From Linanthus parryae (Eukaryota > Streptophyta > Magnoliopsida > Ericales > Polemoniaceae), in assembly GCA_023055425.1 (NCBI GenBank), contig JALGPY010000008.1, positions 12,673,501-12,737,500 of the forward strand: a stretch of DNA of 64,000 nt, written 5' to 3'. A model generated the notes under the pieces. It worked only from the letters and a program-made list of their open reading frames with translations, was not told where the DNA came from and ran no database searches. Below, piece by piece: positions 34,742 to 46,436 of this stretch. The first letter of the stretch is position 1. Each line of letters starts with the position of its first letter. Both the position numbers and the translations under genes were made by a program.

Positions 34742-35073
34742 TACATGAAGGTCATGCAGGGGCGTACCGTGGACGCAACAAAAAATGTGCTATCTTACTT
34801 AGAAGCGGTGGCTTCTTATGACACTTGGATATGGCATGCATTCTTTGGCCTCCCAGGTACAAATAATGATATCAACGTCCTCCAGAAGTCAAACATATTT
34901 CAGGAATTGACCTATGGAACGTCATTACCAGTTAACTATTCCATCAAAGGTAAGAAATATAATGTTGGATATTAACTTACAGACGGAGAAGACTCGTTGC
35001 ACACTTGTGGGATATGCGTGGTCAAACAGAAAATGATGGTGACTGAGATGTATTTTGTGAAATTTTAATCTTT
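34742..35073 (+). pseudogene. Harbinger (PIF) DDE transposase fragment
   Basis: Residues around LEAVASYDTWIWHAFFG, LPGTNNDINVLQ and INY/KGKKYNVGY match the DDE_4/HARBI1-type core, including the conserved WIWHAFFG and GSNNDINVL-like motifs. A stop follows KKYNVGY at 34973-34975, where the family has Y/L-x-DG. The match resumes for LTDG, then is lost. The N-terminus and the catalytic C-terminal part are missing. Confidence 0.85.
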
Positions 35074-35093
35074 TGATGTATGCTTTAATAAAA

Positions 35094-35920
35094 GGGAATT
35101 GATTCTTACACCGACCTTTATTGATGGTTACACCGACTTTTAGTGAACGTGACATTTCTACCCTCATTCATCAAGTAATATTTTTCTCTATTTAAGTCAG
35201 CTCTAATAATAAATTTTAGGTAATTTTGTATTTAAAATATTTTCTCGCCTTTATGTGGTAACATGATATTTCTTTTCATGAATTGGTAATGTTGATCACG
35301 TCTAAAATCAATTATGGGCGTTTTGAACTGATTACAATCTTTTAGTATTAGGTAGCTAAAAATTAGACTCGATAGGAATCCAAAGAAACCACAAAAGTCA
35401 AAATCACAAAACTCAAACCAGGAAATGTGAAACTCATCAATGGTGGGTTTGGCCGAGAGCAATGGTGGTAAAGAGTTTATCTTAACTATTATGTAGATGA
35501 CAACTACAAAAATGATTAATGAAGAACCGATTGAATCGGTTGGTAAACCACACCCACCATAGACGAGTTTTAAACTTTCTTGGTTTGAGCTTGGTGACAA
35601 AAGACAGACCCAATATATTTTACTTTCTAGATTAGAGTTCCTTTGATTTCTTATCAAGACTAATTATTAGCTACGGAAATATATATTCCTGAAATGTTTG
35701 ATCTAGCTAAAAATGTACATATGATCAACATTAGTAATTTATGAAAAGGAATGCCATTTTATTGAAAAGGCAAAAATATATTTTAAATGTAAGTTACCTA
35801 AAAAAATTACTAGAAATTAAATAGGAATTTTTTTATCAATTGATGAGTAAGGGTAAAAATGTCACGTCAACTTTAATCCGGTGTAACCATCAATAACAAC
35901 TGGTGTAAGAATCAATTCCC
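35094..35920. mobile_element. 827-bp non-autonomous DNA element nested in the Harbinger element
   Basis: Long imperfect terminal inverted repeats of about 80 bp start GGGAATTGATTCTTACACC. An exact 8-bp target duplication TAATAAAA lies at 35086-35093 and 35921-35928. The 8-bp target points to hAT or a related group, but the long TIR is more MULE-like. No transposase is visible; the 141-codon ORF at 35232-35657 has no known domain. Confidence 0.85.
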
Positions 35921-36339
35921 TAATAAAATTTGTAATTTAGATTGTCGTATTTAAATTAAATTGCAAAAAATTATGGTGAAACTAGCATAACTAATTTTTT
36001 GAAGGAATTTTGGTATTAACCATTGGAGAGTGAAATCTCCATTCTCCATAAATGAAGAAATGGAGATATATATTATTTTATAATTTGGTGTAAAATTTGG
36101 TTGTATTGGTTGGAGACTAAAATTTCCATTTTTCCTCCAAAAATGGAGAAATGGAGAAATGGAGGAAGAATGGTTGGAGGTTGCTCCATTTTTTTCCACC
36201 AAAAATGGAGAATGAAGGGGAAAACGGAGATAATGGTTGGAGATGCTCTTACCTTCGCAATTTTTTGTGAATTGTTAATGAACCTGCTTTCTTTTTCAAA
36301 TGCGACTTTGTGGGATAAAATAATGTTTATCAAGTACTA

Positions 36340-36539
36340 CCTCCGTTACTTCTATTTCTTCATTTGTCATTATTTACTGTGTCATTTTAATTCCGTGATT
36401 TGATTAGCAAAATGATACAAAAACTCTGTAATATTTGCATGAAGAAAATTTCCAAAAAACTATATCGTTTTGTTATTCAAACTACCAAGTCAAAGTGACT
36501 CGAAAAAATCAAACAATGAAGAAACAGATAAAACGGAGG
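36340..36539. mobile_element. Stowaway-like palindromic MITE, copy 3
   Basis: The ends are CCTCCGTTACTTCT and the inverse of CCTCCGTTTTATCTG, flanked by TA (36338-36339, 36540-36541). The arms carry CCGTGATTTGATTAGCAAAA and the inverse of the same core. 200 bp, no coding. Confidence 0.85.
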
Positions 36540-37079
36540 TAGCACCAAAGAAAAGGTACAATTGTTTACAAGGTATAGAGTCTATCTATTTGTTCACTTA
36601 TTTTTCATTTATGATTGTCTTTGTAATGATGTCCTGGTTTCTTTATCTAATTTTGTGTGACTTCTTTATCTTTTTTAGGGTAAAAGACAATGACCACCCT
36701 TGAGTTTAGGACTAATTCCACACCGCTATCCAGTGTTTTGAAAAAAGACACTTTGCGCCATTTTTTGGATGGAGCGCACGGTGGACTAACAGAGCCGTCG
36801 AAAAGACTATTTCACCCCTTCGAAAGTTATGAAATTACACTCTATATATTACTTTTCCAATTCATTGTCCTCATTTCTAAACCTAATTCCTCTCTCTCTC
36901 TTATCATTTTCCTCTCACCTTATCCATTCAACTCATCACCACCACCACCACTAGTTCATCTCTCTCAGTCGTCAACTTCCCACAACCACCATCACTCTCT
37001 ATCCCTTTCCCATCTCTGCCTTCTCTTAAAAACCGAATCAGACTCATCCAAAAACTCTCTCTCTCTCAACCTCAACAAT

Positions 37080-37305
37080 AATGGCGACCAAGTCTCCAGA
37101 TCCATCACCGAATCGGAGGAGCTCACCGTCGAGGAGCGCAACCTCCTCTCGGTCGCCTACAAGAACGTGATCGGCGCTAGGAGGGCCTCGTGGAGGATCA
37201 TATTGTCGATCGAGCAGAAGGAGGAGTCTCGCGGTAACGTCGACCACGTCGCCACCATCAAGGACTACCGGAGCAATATCGAGACCGAGCTCTCCAAGAT
37301 CTGCG
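37080..37305 (+). pseudogene. captured 14-3-3 protein fragment
   Basis: Reads [40 protein letters not shown] and [17 protein letters not shown], the strongly conserved helix 3-4 region of plant 14-3-3 proteins. The usual N-terminal 30-40 residues and everything after KICDDIL are absent. Upstream there is a CT-rich leader-like stretch (36880-37075), probably co-captured. The plus-strand ORF covering it (36690-37391) starts in the transposon end, so a chimeric protein is possible but unproven. 14-3-3 proteins bind phosphopeptides; this piece alone lacks the complete groove. Confidence 0.9.
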
Positions 37306-37389
37306 ACGACATTCTGATACACTATCGACGACCACCCCAATTAGACAGCGCGTTGGACAAAAAAAATTCCTTCGAAGTGATGGTTCTTT

Positions 37390-38140
37390 GATTCGTCCTT
37401 CTGGAGGGCGAATCTGGTGACGAGCAGAGCTGCGATTCCGGCGTTGGGCAGAGCTTCAATTCTTCTCTTTCATTGTCTCTGGTTTCTGGCACTCTGCCTC
37501 TCTCTCTCTGTTTGGGTTGATGTTGTGGGTTGAATTCGGGCCAAGGTTTGGTTTTGGGCACAGTTGGATGATGGTGGAGGCGAGATTATGTGTTTGTGAG
37601 TAGCCTGTTTTCATGGCTGCCAGTGGGTCTGATTGGGGTTTGATTAGCTCTGGATTCGGTAATGGGTTGGGGTTCAATTGGTCGTGATGGTGGTCGGACA
37701 TGGGAGAAACGGTGGCGATTCACCGTGTTCAGGTGGTTAAATCGGTGAGTGTTGTTGGTGTTTGATGGAGGTTTGGAGGTGGAGAATTGTGTGGGTTTAT
37801 GGTTGAAGTAAGTCATGGGTTGTGGTCGATTGAGGTATGCAGGTTGATGGTGATATTGGCTGGTGAATTTGGAGGTGTTGGGAGCTGGTGAAGTTCCGGG
37901 CTGTGGTTTTGATTAGTTCTAGAGAATTCTATTGTAATTCATTTTTTTTTTTTTTTTTTGCAGAACGAAGAACAGATAATTGATTAATGAAAATGATTTG
38001 GTGAATGACATTAATGATTTAATGAAAGAGGAGGAGAAAGAGACTAGCATACAGAAGTTGGATGATCAAATGCTAAAAATCGATGAATTTCTTGGTAAGT
38101 TAAAGTATTGGGTGGTGATGTTCTTGATGTTCATGGTATT
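37390..38140 (+). other. other captured sequence in the Pack-MULE
   Basis: GT-rich sequence without a recognised domain. A long T run followed by GCAG (37940-37964) looks like a plant intron 3' end, so a second host intron-exon segment may have been captured. The donor gene is not identified. Confidence 0.4.
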
Positions 38141-38628
38141 TAATTGATAATCAAAGGCAAAAAAGTCCAAAAAAATACACAAGGGCAGTATGGTCCGAAA
38201 AAAATCAATCACCCACTTTTTTAAAGGAACATGACAGAAGGGTGCTAAGTGTCTACAAAATATTCCGTTAAATGGGTGCAAGGTGTTTTTTTCCAAAACA
38301 CAGGGTACCGGAGTGGAATTAATCCTAAACTCAGGGGTAGTCACAGTCTTTTACCCTCTTTTTTAAAAGTCAAAAATTGCTTACTTTTTTTTTTGAGGGA
38401 ACCTACCATATTGGTAGGGCGGTATAAACCCCGCTTGGAATTAAATTTGGCTCCCAACCCATAAACATAAAAATGGGGGATGTAGGCCTTACCCATCATA
38501 GATCAAATTACATACATAAAAGCCCAAACAAGAACTAACAAGCCCAAATAGTAATTAAACCAAAACTAACCCTAAACGAAATAAAACAATACACAAACAC
38601 GGTGCAAACAAACGATTCACATACTCAG

Positions 38629-41600
38629 CTAGGGGAGACGAATCTCCATCAATTGACGATGGCTATCCAAATCACTCTGGATGAACATCTGTACATGTTC
38701 CGGCGGATGCACCGTATACACCTTGACCTCTTCCTCTTCCAGACCCTTCGTAGCCATTGCATGCGCCGCTTGATTTCCATCTCTCCTTATATAAAGGAGT
38801 TTGCCTTTGAATATCTGGTTGATGAAGTGCCGAAGCTGTGCCATTCGTTACACCAAACCTTAGAGCTGTTAGCCCGGTTGAATACATTTAGAGAGTCCAC
38901 TTCAAATATGATTTGTTTCCTCTCGTAGCCCAGATCTCTCATTAAACGAGCCGTCTCCAAAAGATTTGTTGCTTCGCCCAGATTTGAATCCATGAAGCAC
39001 CGAATCGGAATTGATGCAGCTAGAATAAATTCTCCTTTATGGTTTCTGGCAATTGAACCTGCACAAGCTCCCAGATTGGCAGTAGAAGCAGCAAAATCGA
39101 CGTTGACTTTAAGCAAACCTTGAGGCGGAGGATTCCAGATCTTCGGTAAGCCCTCTGAAACACTTTTCACCTCACTTTCTAATTCTATACTCCAATCTGA
39201 AAGTAAGAGTTCGATCCAACTGATGATCTGTTTCTGAGTCTGATCTTTCTTCTCAAAGATTTTGAAGTTTCTAGATCTCCTGATAACCCAGATACAAGCC
39301 ACGAAGAGGATTTGACTTTTATCATCATTCTGCACCACGATTCAATTTAGCCAAGCTCTTTCCCCAGGACTAACACAAGATAAGTCCAGACTATTTCTGT
39401 AGTTTTTCCATATAAACTTATAGTAAGAGCAATCCCTGAAAAGATGCATTTGTGTTTCTTCAGGAAAGCCACAAAGAACACAGTTACCATCAACCTTTAT
39501 ACCACGTTGAATGAGATTTCCTTTAACTGGAAGAGTATTACAACAAAAACGCCAAAGAAAGAACCTGATTTTACGGGGAACAGGTAAGTTCCAAATCCTT
39601 CTCCAGTCTTGTTCAGTAACACAATTGCTTGAATCTCCCATCTCTTTAGTAACTGTTTTAAGTCCTGAAAGAAGCTGTTGTTTCATAGCCTGATTTAACC
39701 GTATAATCACCATTTACAGTATGACTCCAACAAACAGCATCTCTGTTGAGTTTGTAGTTGATGGGATTCTGAATGATACCTCTGAAATCCTCTTGATTGA
39801 AATGTTGAGAAATGAAATTGTGGTTCCACTGTCTGTGTTTTGTGATGAGAGAGTTAACTGTGGCATTCATAGGGAGAGTAGGATTACTGAAAGCTTTTCT
39901 TCCCCCATTCTCTAATATCCATCTGTCCTTGTAAATTTGAATATTCTCACCATTCACCACCATGAATCTGCATCCCTGTTTCAATAGAACTTTAGCTTTC
40001 ATAAGACCTCTCCAAATGTAAGAAGAGGTGCAGCCAGTATCAGCATCTAGAATAGTTTTGTGTCTAAAGTAATTTGCCTTCAACACTTTGGAGACAAGAG
40101 AATTAGGGTTTTTAAAAACTCTCCACACTTGTTTTGCTAAAAGTGAGAGGTTAAAAGTTTCCATATCTCTCATTCCTAATCAACCCTTGTATTTATGGAG
40201 GCAAAGTTTAGACCATGAAGACCAATGCAGACTTCTTTTATCAGTGTTTGCAGCCCACCAAAACTTGGACATGGTACTCTCAAGATCCTTGAGAATAGAA
40301 TTTGGTAAAAGAAAACAAGACATGTAGTAAGTAGGCAAAGCTTGAACTACAGTCTTTAACAGAATTTCTTTACCAGCAGGAGAGAGTATTTTCTCTTTCC
40401 AAGTGCTAACCTTCTTCCAAACTCTTCCTTTGAGAGATCTAAAGATCTTCTTTCTTTCTTTCCCAATGGCAGTGGGCAAACCCAAATATTTCTCATGACA
40501 AAGAGCAGTAGGAACCTGAAAAATCTCTTGTAAAGAAACTTTTTCCACCTCTGAAACAGATGGAGAAAACACTAGAGCAGATTTATCACAGTTAATCTTC
40601 TGTCCAGAGGCACTACAGTAGACATCAATTATATTCTTGAAAGTAGTAGCTTCTTCAGGGGTAGCCTTACCAAAAAATAAAGAATCATCAGCAAAGAATA
40701 ATTTGGTAATGACAGGGCCATTTACCACAGACATGTAACCTTGTAATCTTCCTTATGAGACAGCTTTGTTAACAAGTGAAGTGAAACCCTCAGAACATAA
40801 GAGAAAAAGATAAGGTGACAGAGGATCACCTTGTCTTAATCCTCTTGTGGGATGAAAAAGCTCAGAGCTGCTTCCATTAATCAAAATAGAATAAGAGACT
40901 GACTGTACACAATTCATAATTAGCTGAGTGTAATCTTCAGGGAAACCCAGCTTGCACATACAACTTCTGAGGTACTGCCACTCTATTCTGTCATAAGCTT
41001 TAGACATGTCCAATTTGAGTGTAAAGTAGTCATTGCCTCTTTTGTGACATTTCATAGAATGAATAGTCTCAAAAGCTATAATGACATTATCAGTAATTTG
41101 TCTCTGAGGCACAAAATCACTTTGAGACTCATCAATAATAACAGGCAGAATTTGTCTAAGTCTGTTGGCTAACACCTTGGACACTAGCTTATAGATAACA
41201 TTACACAAAGCAATTGGCCTATAATTAGTGGTCTCTTTAGGGATATCAATCTTTGGAATCAAAGAAATAGCAGTTTGGTTAAGATTTGACATATCTTCTT
41301 GATTGTTAAGAATCCTCAACACCAAACTAGTAATATCATCACCTAAAATAGACTAGTAATGCTGATAAAAAATAGCAGACATACCATCTGGGCCAGGTGC
41401 TTTAAGAGGATGCATCTGGTTCAAAGCTTCAATAACTTCCTCCTTTAAGTAAGGTTTCAGTAAGAACAAACTAGCTTATTCATCTACCTTTGCAGGAATA
41501 GCATTCAACACAGTGTCTAGATTAGAAACACCATCTGAAGTATAGATGTGCTTGAAATACTGAACACAAACTTTGGCAATATCTGCTTCTTTTGTAACCC

Positions 41601-42752
41601 ACTGTTTGGCTGCATTAAAGATTCCAGCAATGTGATTTCTTCTTCTTCTAGAAGATGCTTTCCTGTGGAAATAAGCAGTATTCCTATCACCTTCTTTTAA
41701 CCAGAGAGCTTTTGATTTTTGTCTCCAATCCATCTCATTTTGCATAAGGATCTTATTAATGTCAGACTGAATTCTCTTGATGTGTCTCAAATTTTCTGTA
41801 GTAGGGTATTGATCCCTGAGGCTGGCCAATTGCTTATGTAAATCAGAGACTTCAGTATTACGGTGCCTTTTTATATTTCTGTCCCAACTATGAAGTTCTT
41901 GAGAATTTCTCTGCATTTTGCACTGAAAATAAGTTGTTGACATATTAGAATTGTCACCATCCCAGTTGTCAGCAATAAGACTATGGCAGTGTTCCTCCTT
42001 AGTCCAACTATAACAAAACTGAAACCTCCTCTTGTGTCTTGCATTTTGTTTCTTGTGACAAATGTTTGTGAGAAGTGGATGGTGATCACTTGTGCTCTTC
42101 TCATGAACTTCAACTGTAGACTGATTGTATCAATCAAAGAAAGCATCATTTGCTAAAACTCTGTCAAGTTTCTCTTTGGTATGAGATTTACCCTGTCTGT
42201 TGTTAGACCAGGTGAAATAACCCCTTGTGGTTGGAACTTGAGATAAACCACAATGTCTTATACAATCTCTGAATTTAGCCATTTGGGAATCACTTCTGTA
42301 AGATTCACCCCAGTATTCATGATTTCATTAAAATCTCCCATAACAATCCAAGGGGTGAGTGGATCTGGTGGTTTTAATCTTTTCAGAAGTTCCCAAGAAA
42401 GGCCCCTAAGAGAAGTATCTGGATCACCATAGAAACCACTCAGCAAATACCAATTGTTGTGATTATGAGTATCATAGACTTTGCAGTGGATGAAAAAATT
42501 GCGATACTTGAGAACATGTAAATCCACTTCTTCTTTCCATAACACTGAAATTCCACCTGAAAGTCCATTTCTGGGAACATGTAGTCCATGTTTGTACTGT
42601 AACTGAAGCCTAACAGCTTCTGCTTTACGATACTCTAACTTTGTTTCAATTAGAAAGCAAACCTGAGGAACCTCCACCCTCACTTTGTGTTTGAGAGGTA
42701 GGAATGCACGAGTGTTCCCCAAACCTCGTACATTCCAGCATAATGTTTTCAT
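38629..42752 (-). pseudogene. LINE ORF2: endonuclease, reverse transcriptase, zinc-binding region, RNase H
   Basis: Starts MKTLCWNVRGLGN, the endonuclease N-terminus. IETKLE and VMGDFNEI are catalytic endonuclease motifs, and SDHHPLL near 42090 is its end. The RT region 40180-41330 has YRPIALCN, KLDMSKAYDR, RQGDPLSPYL and the active site FFADDSLFF. The CCHC-like zf-RVT (NCVLCGFPEETQMHLFRDC) lies near 39470. A plant-type RNase H (VNVDFAAS, FEVDS, GNQAAHAMA) lies near 38700-39100. Single in-frame stops (about 42258, 41476, 41357, 40753, 40180) and frame changes near 42200, 39700 and 38820 kill it. Confidence 0.92.
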
Positions 42753-43988
42753 TGTTTCCGGCAAGGGTTGTCATCAACCCCCGCCGATATCTCATCAAAG
42801 AAAGACAAATCTGCAAGCCTTTCGTCACTCCTGCTTCTCTTGTTGTCTTTACCAAAAGAAACAGAATCCATACAACTTGGATTATGATCCAAATCAGTAG
42901 CAGTTTCTGCAATAGTAAGAGAATCATCCTTGATGGTACAGAAGTTACTTGCAGGCAAGATGGTTTTTCTCTTCTTCTTCTTCTTTCCTTCATTACAAGT
43001 AACTAGGCCACTATTAATAGCATTCTGAACACTGCACAATTTCTTTTCCCTTGTGATTTGTGGTAGGCTTGCTTCCTGAAGTATCACCAGTTCCAAGCCT
43101 AGAATTAACATTCACCCTGGCAGAAGCATGATCTTGTACTTTAACTCCTTTATCTGCATTCAAATTTGGCTTGTTGAAAGGACTGCAAATAGGATTAACT
43201 GGGTTCTGTGCACTTCTTAACCTGTTACCATACATGTTAGTAATTGGGAGTCCCAATTTCTGATTTCTTTTCAGAATAGAGCAAACTTTGTGATCATGGC
43301 CTATGATACCACAATACTAACAGTGAAAATGTAATTTTTTTTCATACCTGATATCAACCCAAATTAACTTTCCAGTTTTTGGATTTTTGACTTTGATGCA
43401 TCTAGGAAGAGGCTTGTTAATTGACATGCCCACTTTGATTCTGATAAATCTTCCATCCCAACTGGCTCTGTCTGGTATTTCCACATGATACATTTCTCCC
43501 AAAGTTTGGCAAATACTTTCACCCACTTTGATTGTTAGAAACTCTGAAGGCATGTGTTTGAGATGCAGGATGAGAATAGCCTCATTATAATCAGCAGTTA
43601 ACATGTTTTGTCCTTCAATCCATGATTTCATAACAATCATGCTACCATTGAAAAGCCAAGGTTGATTATTTAGAATCATGTCAATGTCTTCTTCTTTCGT
43701 AAAGAGGAACTGAAACAAATTTTTACCAATTGGTATCACTTGGAATCCATCAGGTTCTTCCCATAAGTTTACTAAAGTTGCATGTAAACCATTTGCATTG
43801 ACAGGTCTATGATGATAAATCTTACCAAATATGCTGTCCTTGCATTCTCTGATTCCATCATCAATAGAATCTTCAGGTAACTCCACAACCTGATCTTCCT
43901 CTTCTGTGAGATTTATTTGATTCATGCCCCAAGTGATGTCATCTTCATGTTGCAGATCTTCTTGTTCCAATGTTGTGCCTTCTTCCAT
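42749..43988 (-). pseudogene. LINE ORF1 (DUF4283-type RNA-binding protein with zinc knuckle)
   Basis: Starts MEEGTTLEQEDLQ. The DUF4283 part has FGKIYHHRPVN, NLFQFLFTKEED and NNQPWLFNGSMIVMKSW, followed by a domain with KIWVDIRYEKL-like text. The CCHC knuckle C-x-YC-GIIGH-D-H-K-VC is broken by TAG at 43317-43319. The same frame reopens to 43014, then a frameshift leads to a Lys-rich tail ending at 42749. It overlaps the start of ORF2 by a few bases. Confidence 0.88.
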
Positions 43989-44312
43989 TGTCAGAAACAA
44001 ATGAAGGAGGATGAAAAATAGAATGTAGTTGGTTGAAATCACCAGAGGTGTACTGTATTCTCTTTGAAACAGAGAAAATAACAGCAGTTCTCCGGCAAAA
44101 ACTTCCAGGAACTGCCTTATGTGGGGGCTAACTGATTTGCAACTGTCAGGAGATTAGGAGAGAGGAGAGAGCATTTTCTGGGTACATATTTTTAGCTTTC
44201 ATTAGTCATGCATGAAACAAGGAAAATTGCATATTGCCTTACAAGACCAAAACACACACACACACACACACAATTCAAAAAGTCAAAATTTAAAATTCAA
44301 AATTCAAAATTT
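43989..44312 (-). other. LINE 5' untranslated region
   Basis: Between ORF1 and the target duplication. It contains a (CA)n microsatellite (about 44248-44271) and A/T-rich AAATTC repeats. No promoter motif could be assigned. Confidence 0.6.
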
Positions 44313-44328
44313 AAAAATTGCTTACTTT

Positions 44329-45129
44329 AAAAATGCTAAATGTTATAAAAAAATTTAGTTATCTGTTTAACAAAGAAGTTACTTAGTTTCTTCTATTTTA
44401 ACTTCTCAAAAGCAAAATTCAAAAAGTCAGAAAAACTAACTTTGTTTAATCCTAAATTAAAAACACAGTCAGTTAAAGAAAGATCTAACAAAAATGAAAA
44501 ATATAAATGTTTTTTTGTGACTTAAGAAAAAATAAAAAGACGCATTAAATTGAACAAAGAAATGGGGAGCCTAGCTGCCTGATTCATTGAGTCTAGAAAG
44601 AATATCGGGATAGAATGAAACTTCATCATAAAGTATTTCCATGGAATAAATTGCGTGTCAAAGGCGTATGTTCCTTATTTGTTCTCTTTGATGTGCGATG
44701 GTTATTTGTTAGGTATATATCTCTGTCGAATGTTCAGACTCTTTTTCTTGTTCTCTCAATAGTAATTTAAAACAAATACCCGAGTCTAGTCAATACTTAC
44801 AAGCAAACATGTCAACTTAGTCATTTGATAAATGTATGAGCAGATGAGACATTTAGAAACGACATAATGGATCTTATTATATTAAGGAAGATAGAGTTTC
44901 TCACCTCAAAACCGATCGATATAAGAAAATTTTGAATCTTACTCAATCAGTGCACTCATTAAGAGAAATCCATTTTTGTGGTTCTTGATTTGGCTTTCTT
45001 TCTCTCTCAAGTTGGTTGATGGTAGATGTGTTGCGGTAGTTGTGGCCTTGATGGAGAGGAGGTGGTTGTTTGGGTAGTTGTAAAGTGGTCGTGGTCATGA
45101 CATTTCTTTATGACCACAATGTAAAGAAG
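44329..45129. other. intergenic AT-rich DNA, no gene seen
   Basis: Short ORFs without known domains. Nothing further recognised. Confidence 0.35.
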
Positions 45130-45366
45130 TACTTCTTCTGTTTCTTTGGTAATGTCTTGATTTGACTGTTCAATTCGTAAATGGGGTCTGTTTGACTCGA
45201 TAGATAGCAAATTATACAATCTTTAAAAAAATATAGTGTTGTAGAGTAAATTTTATGAATAGTAACAAATTTTTGTATTGTTTTGTTAATCAAATCACCG
45301 GATCAAAGTGACTCAATGAATAGTAACAAAAACAGAAATAAGTTGAAAGACAAAAAACAAATGTAC
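45130..45366. mobile_element. Stowaway-like palindromic MITE, copy 4
   Basis: The left half starts TACTTCTTCTGTTTC. The right half holds AATCACCGGATCAAAGTGAC, the inverse of the family core, and ends at a GTAC-type junction. More diverged than copies 3 and 5. Confidence 0.65.
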
Positions 45367-45385
45367 TTCATCTTACGCATTTTAG

Positions 45386-45769
45386 TAGGACTGCAACTCG
45401 GGCGGGCTGGACGGGTTGGCACCCCTGTCCAAGCCCGAGCCCGAGTTCTGTCGTGGCTGCCCAAGCCCAGCCCGACCCGAGTTAAGAGAATCGTCAACCC
45501 GTCCGAGCCCAAATTCGTATAAATCAATTCGGGTTCGGGCTGAATTCGGGCTAGTACATTAAGCTTAATATCTTCTTAAAAACACAAGAGGATAATAAAT
45601 TGTTTGCGGAAAAACAAATCAACAAGTTCAAGAACAAAACAATGATTAAAAACATCGCTAATAATTAGAAGAAAAGTAACATATTCAAGTTGGATATACC
45701 ACATAATTTTTTCAAAATATAATATTATACGTAGTGGTCATGCAAATCGGGCAATTCGGGTTAGCTGGT
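45386..45769. mobile_element. left part of a small hAT element split by the Tat retrotransposon
   Basis: Starts TAGGACTGCAACTCGGGCGG, which pairs with the inverse of the right end (61159). The 8-bp target duplication CATTTTAG is exact (45378-45385 and 61160-61167). The interior has GAGCCCGAG-type words. The intact element would be about 540 bp. Confidence 0.88.
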
Positions 45770-46395
45770 TGTAGATACTGCTTTCTGACATGACAGATCT
45801 TGGCCACGTGGCAGCCATCCAGCACACCATATTGTGCTCCATACACACTGGATCACCAGCCGAGCTGATCCATGTGGGGGCTGCGAGACAGAGCCCTCGC
45901 ATACCACTGCACGGGACTTGTAGGGACTTAGTGGTTTGGAGGCTAGAGTAAGTCCTGTCGCGTGCGAGTCAAGCCCGCACGCGACCTTTAGTAACTGTTT
46001 TGAGAGATCTATGGCACGAGCTCCCTAGACCCGGTCAATCCGGTCAAACCCGGTCAACCTCGTAACGGTTCCGGTATTCGCGCACCACGTGCTATAACGG
46101 TTCCTATATACTCGGACGAACGTGCCGTTATGGTTAAGCTAATTAAGCCGCCATTAATGGGCGCATTAACCACACTACAACGGTCACGTTCTCCAGTATA
46201 TATAGATCGTCAACCTTTCCATACAAGGGAGAACACACTGCCATACGCGGAAGCTCTGCCAAACCTCTGTCTCTCTCTCAGACATTGCTACTGACTTACT
46301 CTCTCCCTACACACACCCCTACTCTTCCTGTGCGATCCTTGATCCACTACACACGGTGCACACGGAGGTCTCCCTGCCGGAATCTCTTGTGCACA
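45770..46395 (+). repeat. 5' LTR of the Tat element
   Basis: Starts TGTAGATACTGC and ends TTGTGCACA. TATATATAG at about 46198-46206 is a good TATA box, and the CT-rich stretch after it is the likely transcript start region. Identical to the 3' LTR apart from one base. Confidence 0.97.
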
Positions 46396-46436
46396 TTTTG
46401 GTGAACCCGACGTGAAACTTACCGGCAAAAGCAACC

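Larger units (their letters stand above)
34166..36248. mobile_element. PIF/Harbinger element
   Basis: The ends are GAGCATTTCCAACCAT and the inverse of GAGCATCTCCAACCAT, with TTA flanking each side (34163-34165 and 36249-36251), the superfamily's 3-bp target. The interior has TGGAGAT-rich subterminal repeats, a Harbinger transposase fragment and a nested element. After removing the nested element it is about 1.25 kb, a deleted derivative. Confidence 0.9.
36678..38356. mobile_element. Pack-MULE carrying host gene fragments
   Basis: The termini are GGGTAAAAGAC (36678) and its exact inverse (ending 38356). Similarity continues over about 100 bp (TGA-x-x-ACCCCTTGAGTTTAGGA-like, then AATTCCAC). 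An exact 9-bp target duplication TCTTTTTTA lies at 36669-36677 and 38357-38365, typical for Mutator-like elements. The interior has no transposase but does have a 14-3-3 segment and other gene-like sequence. Confidence 0.9.
38388..44312 (-). mobile_element. L1-type LINE (non-LTR retrotransposon), full length but inactive
   Basis: Minus orientation: 5' region near 44300, ORF1, ORF2 with endonuclease, reverse transcriptase and RNase H, and a poly(A) tail seen as T's at 38388-38394. An exact 16-bp target duplication AAAAATTGCTTACTTT lies at 38372-38387 and 44313-44328. Stops and frameshifts occur in both ORFs. Confidence 0.93.
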
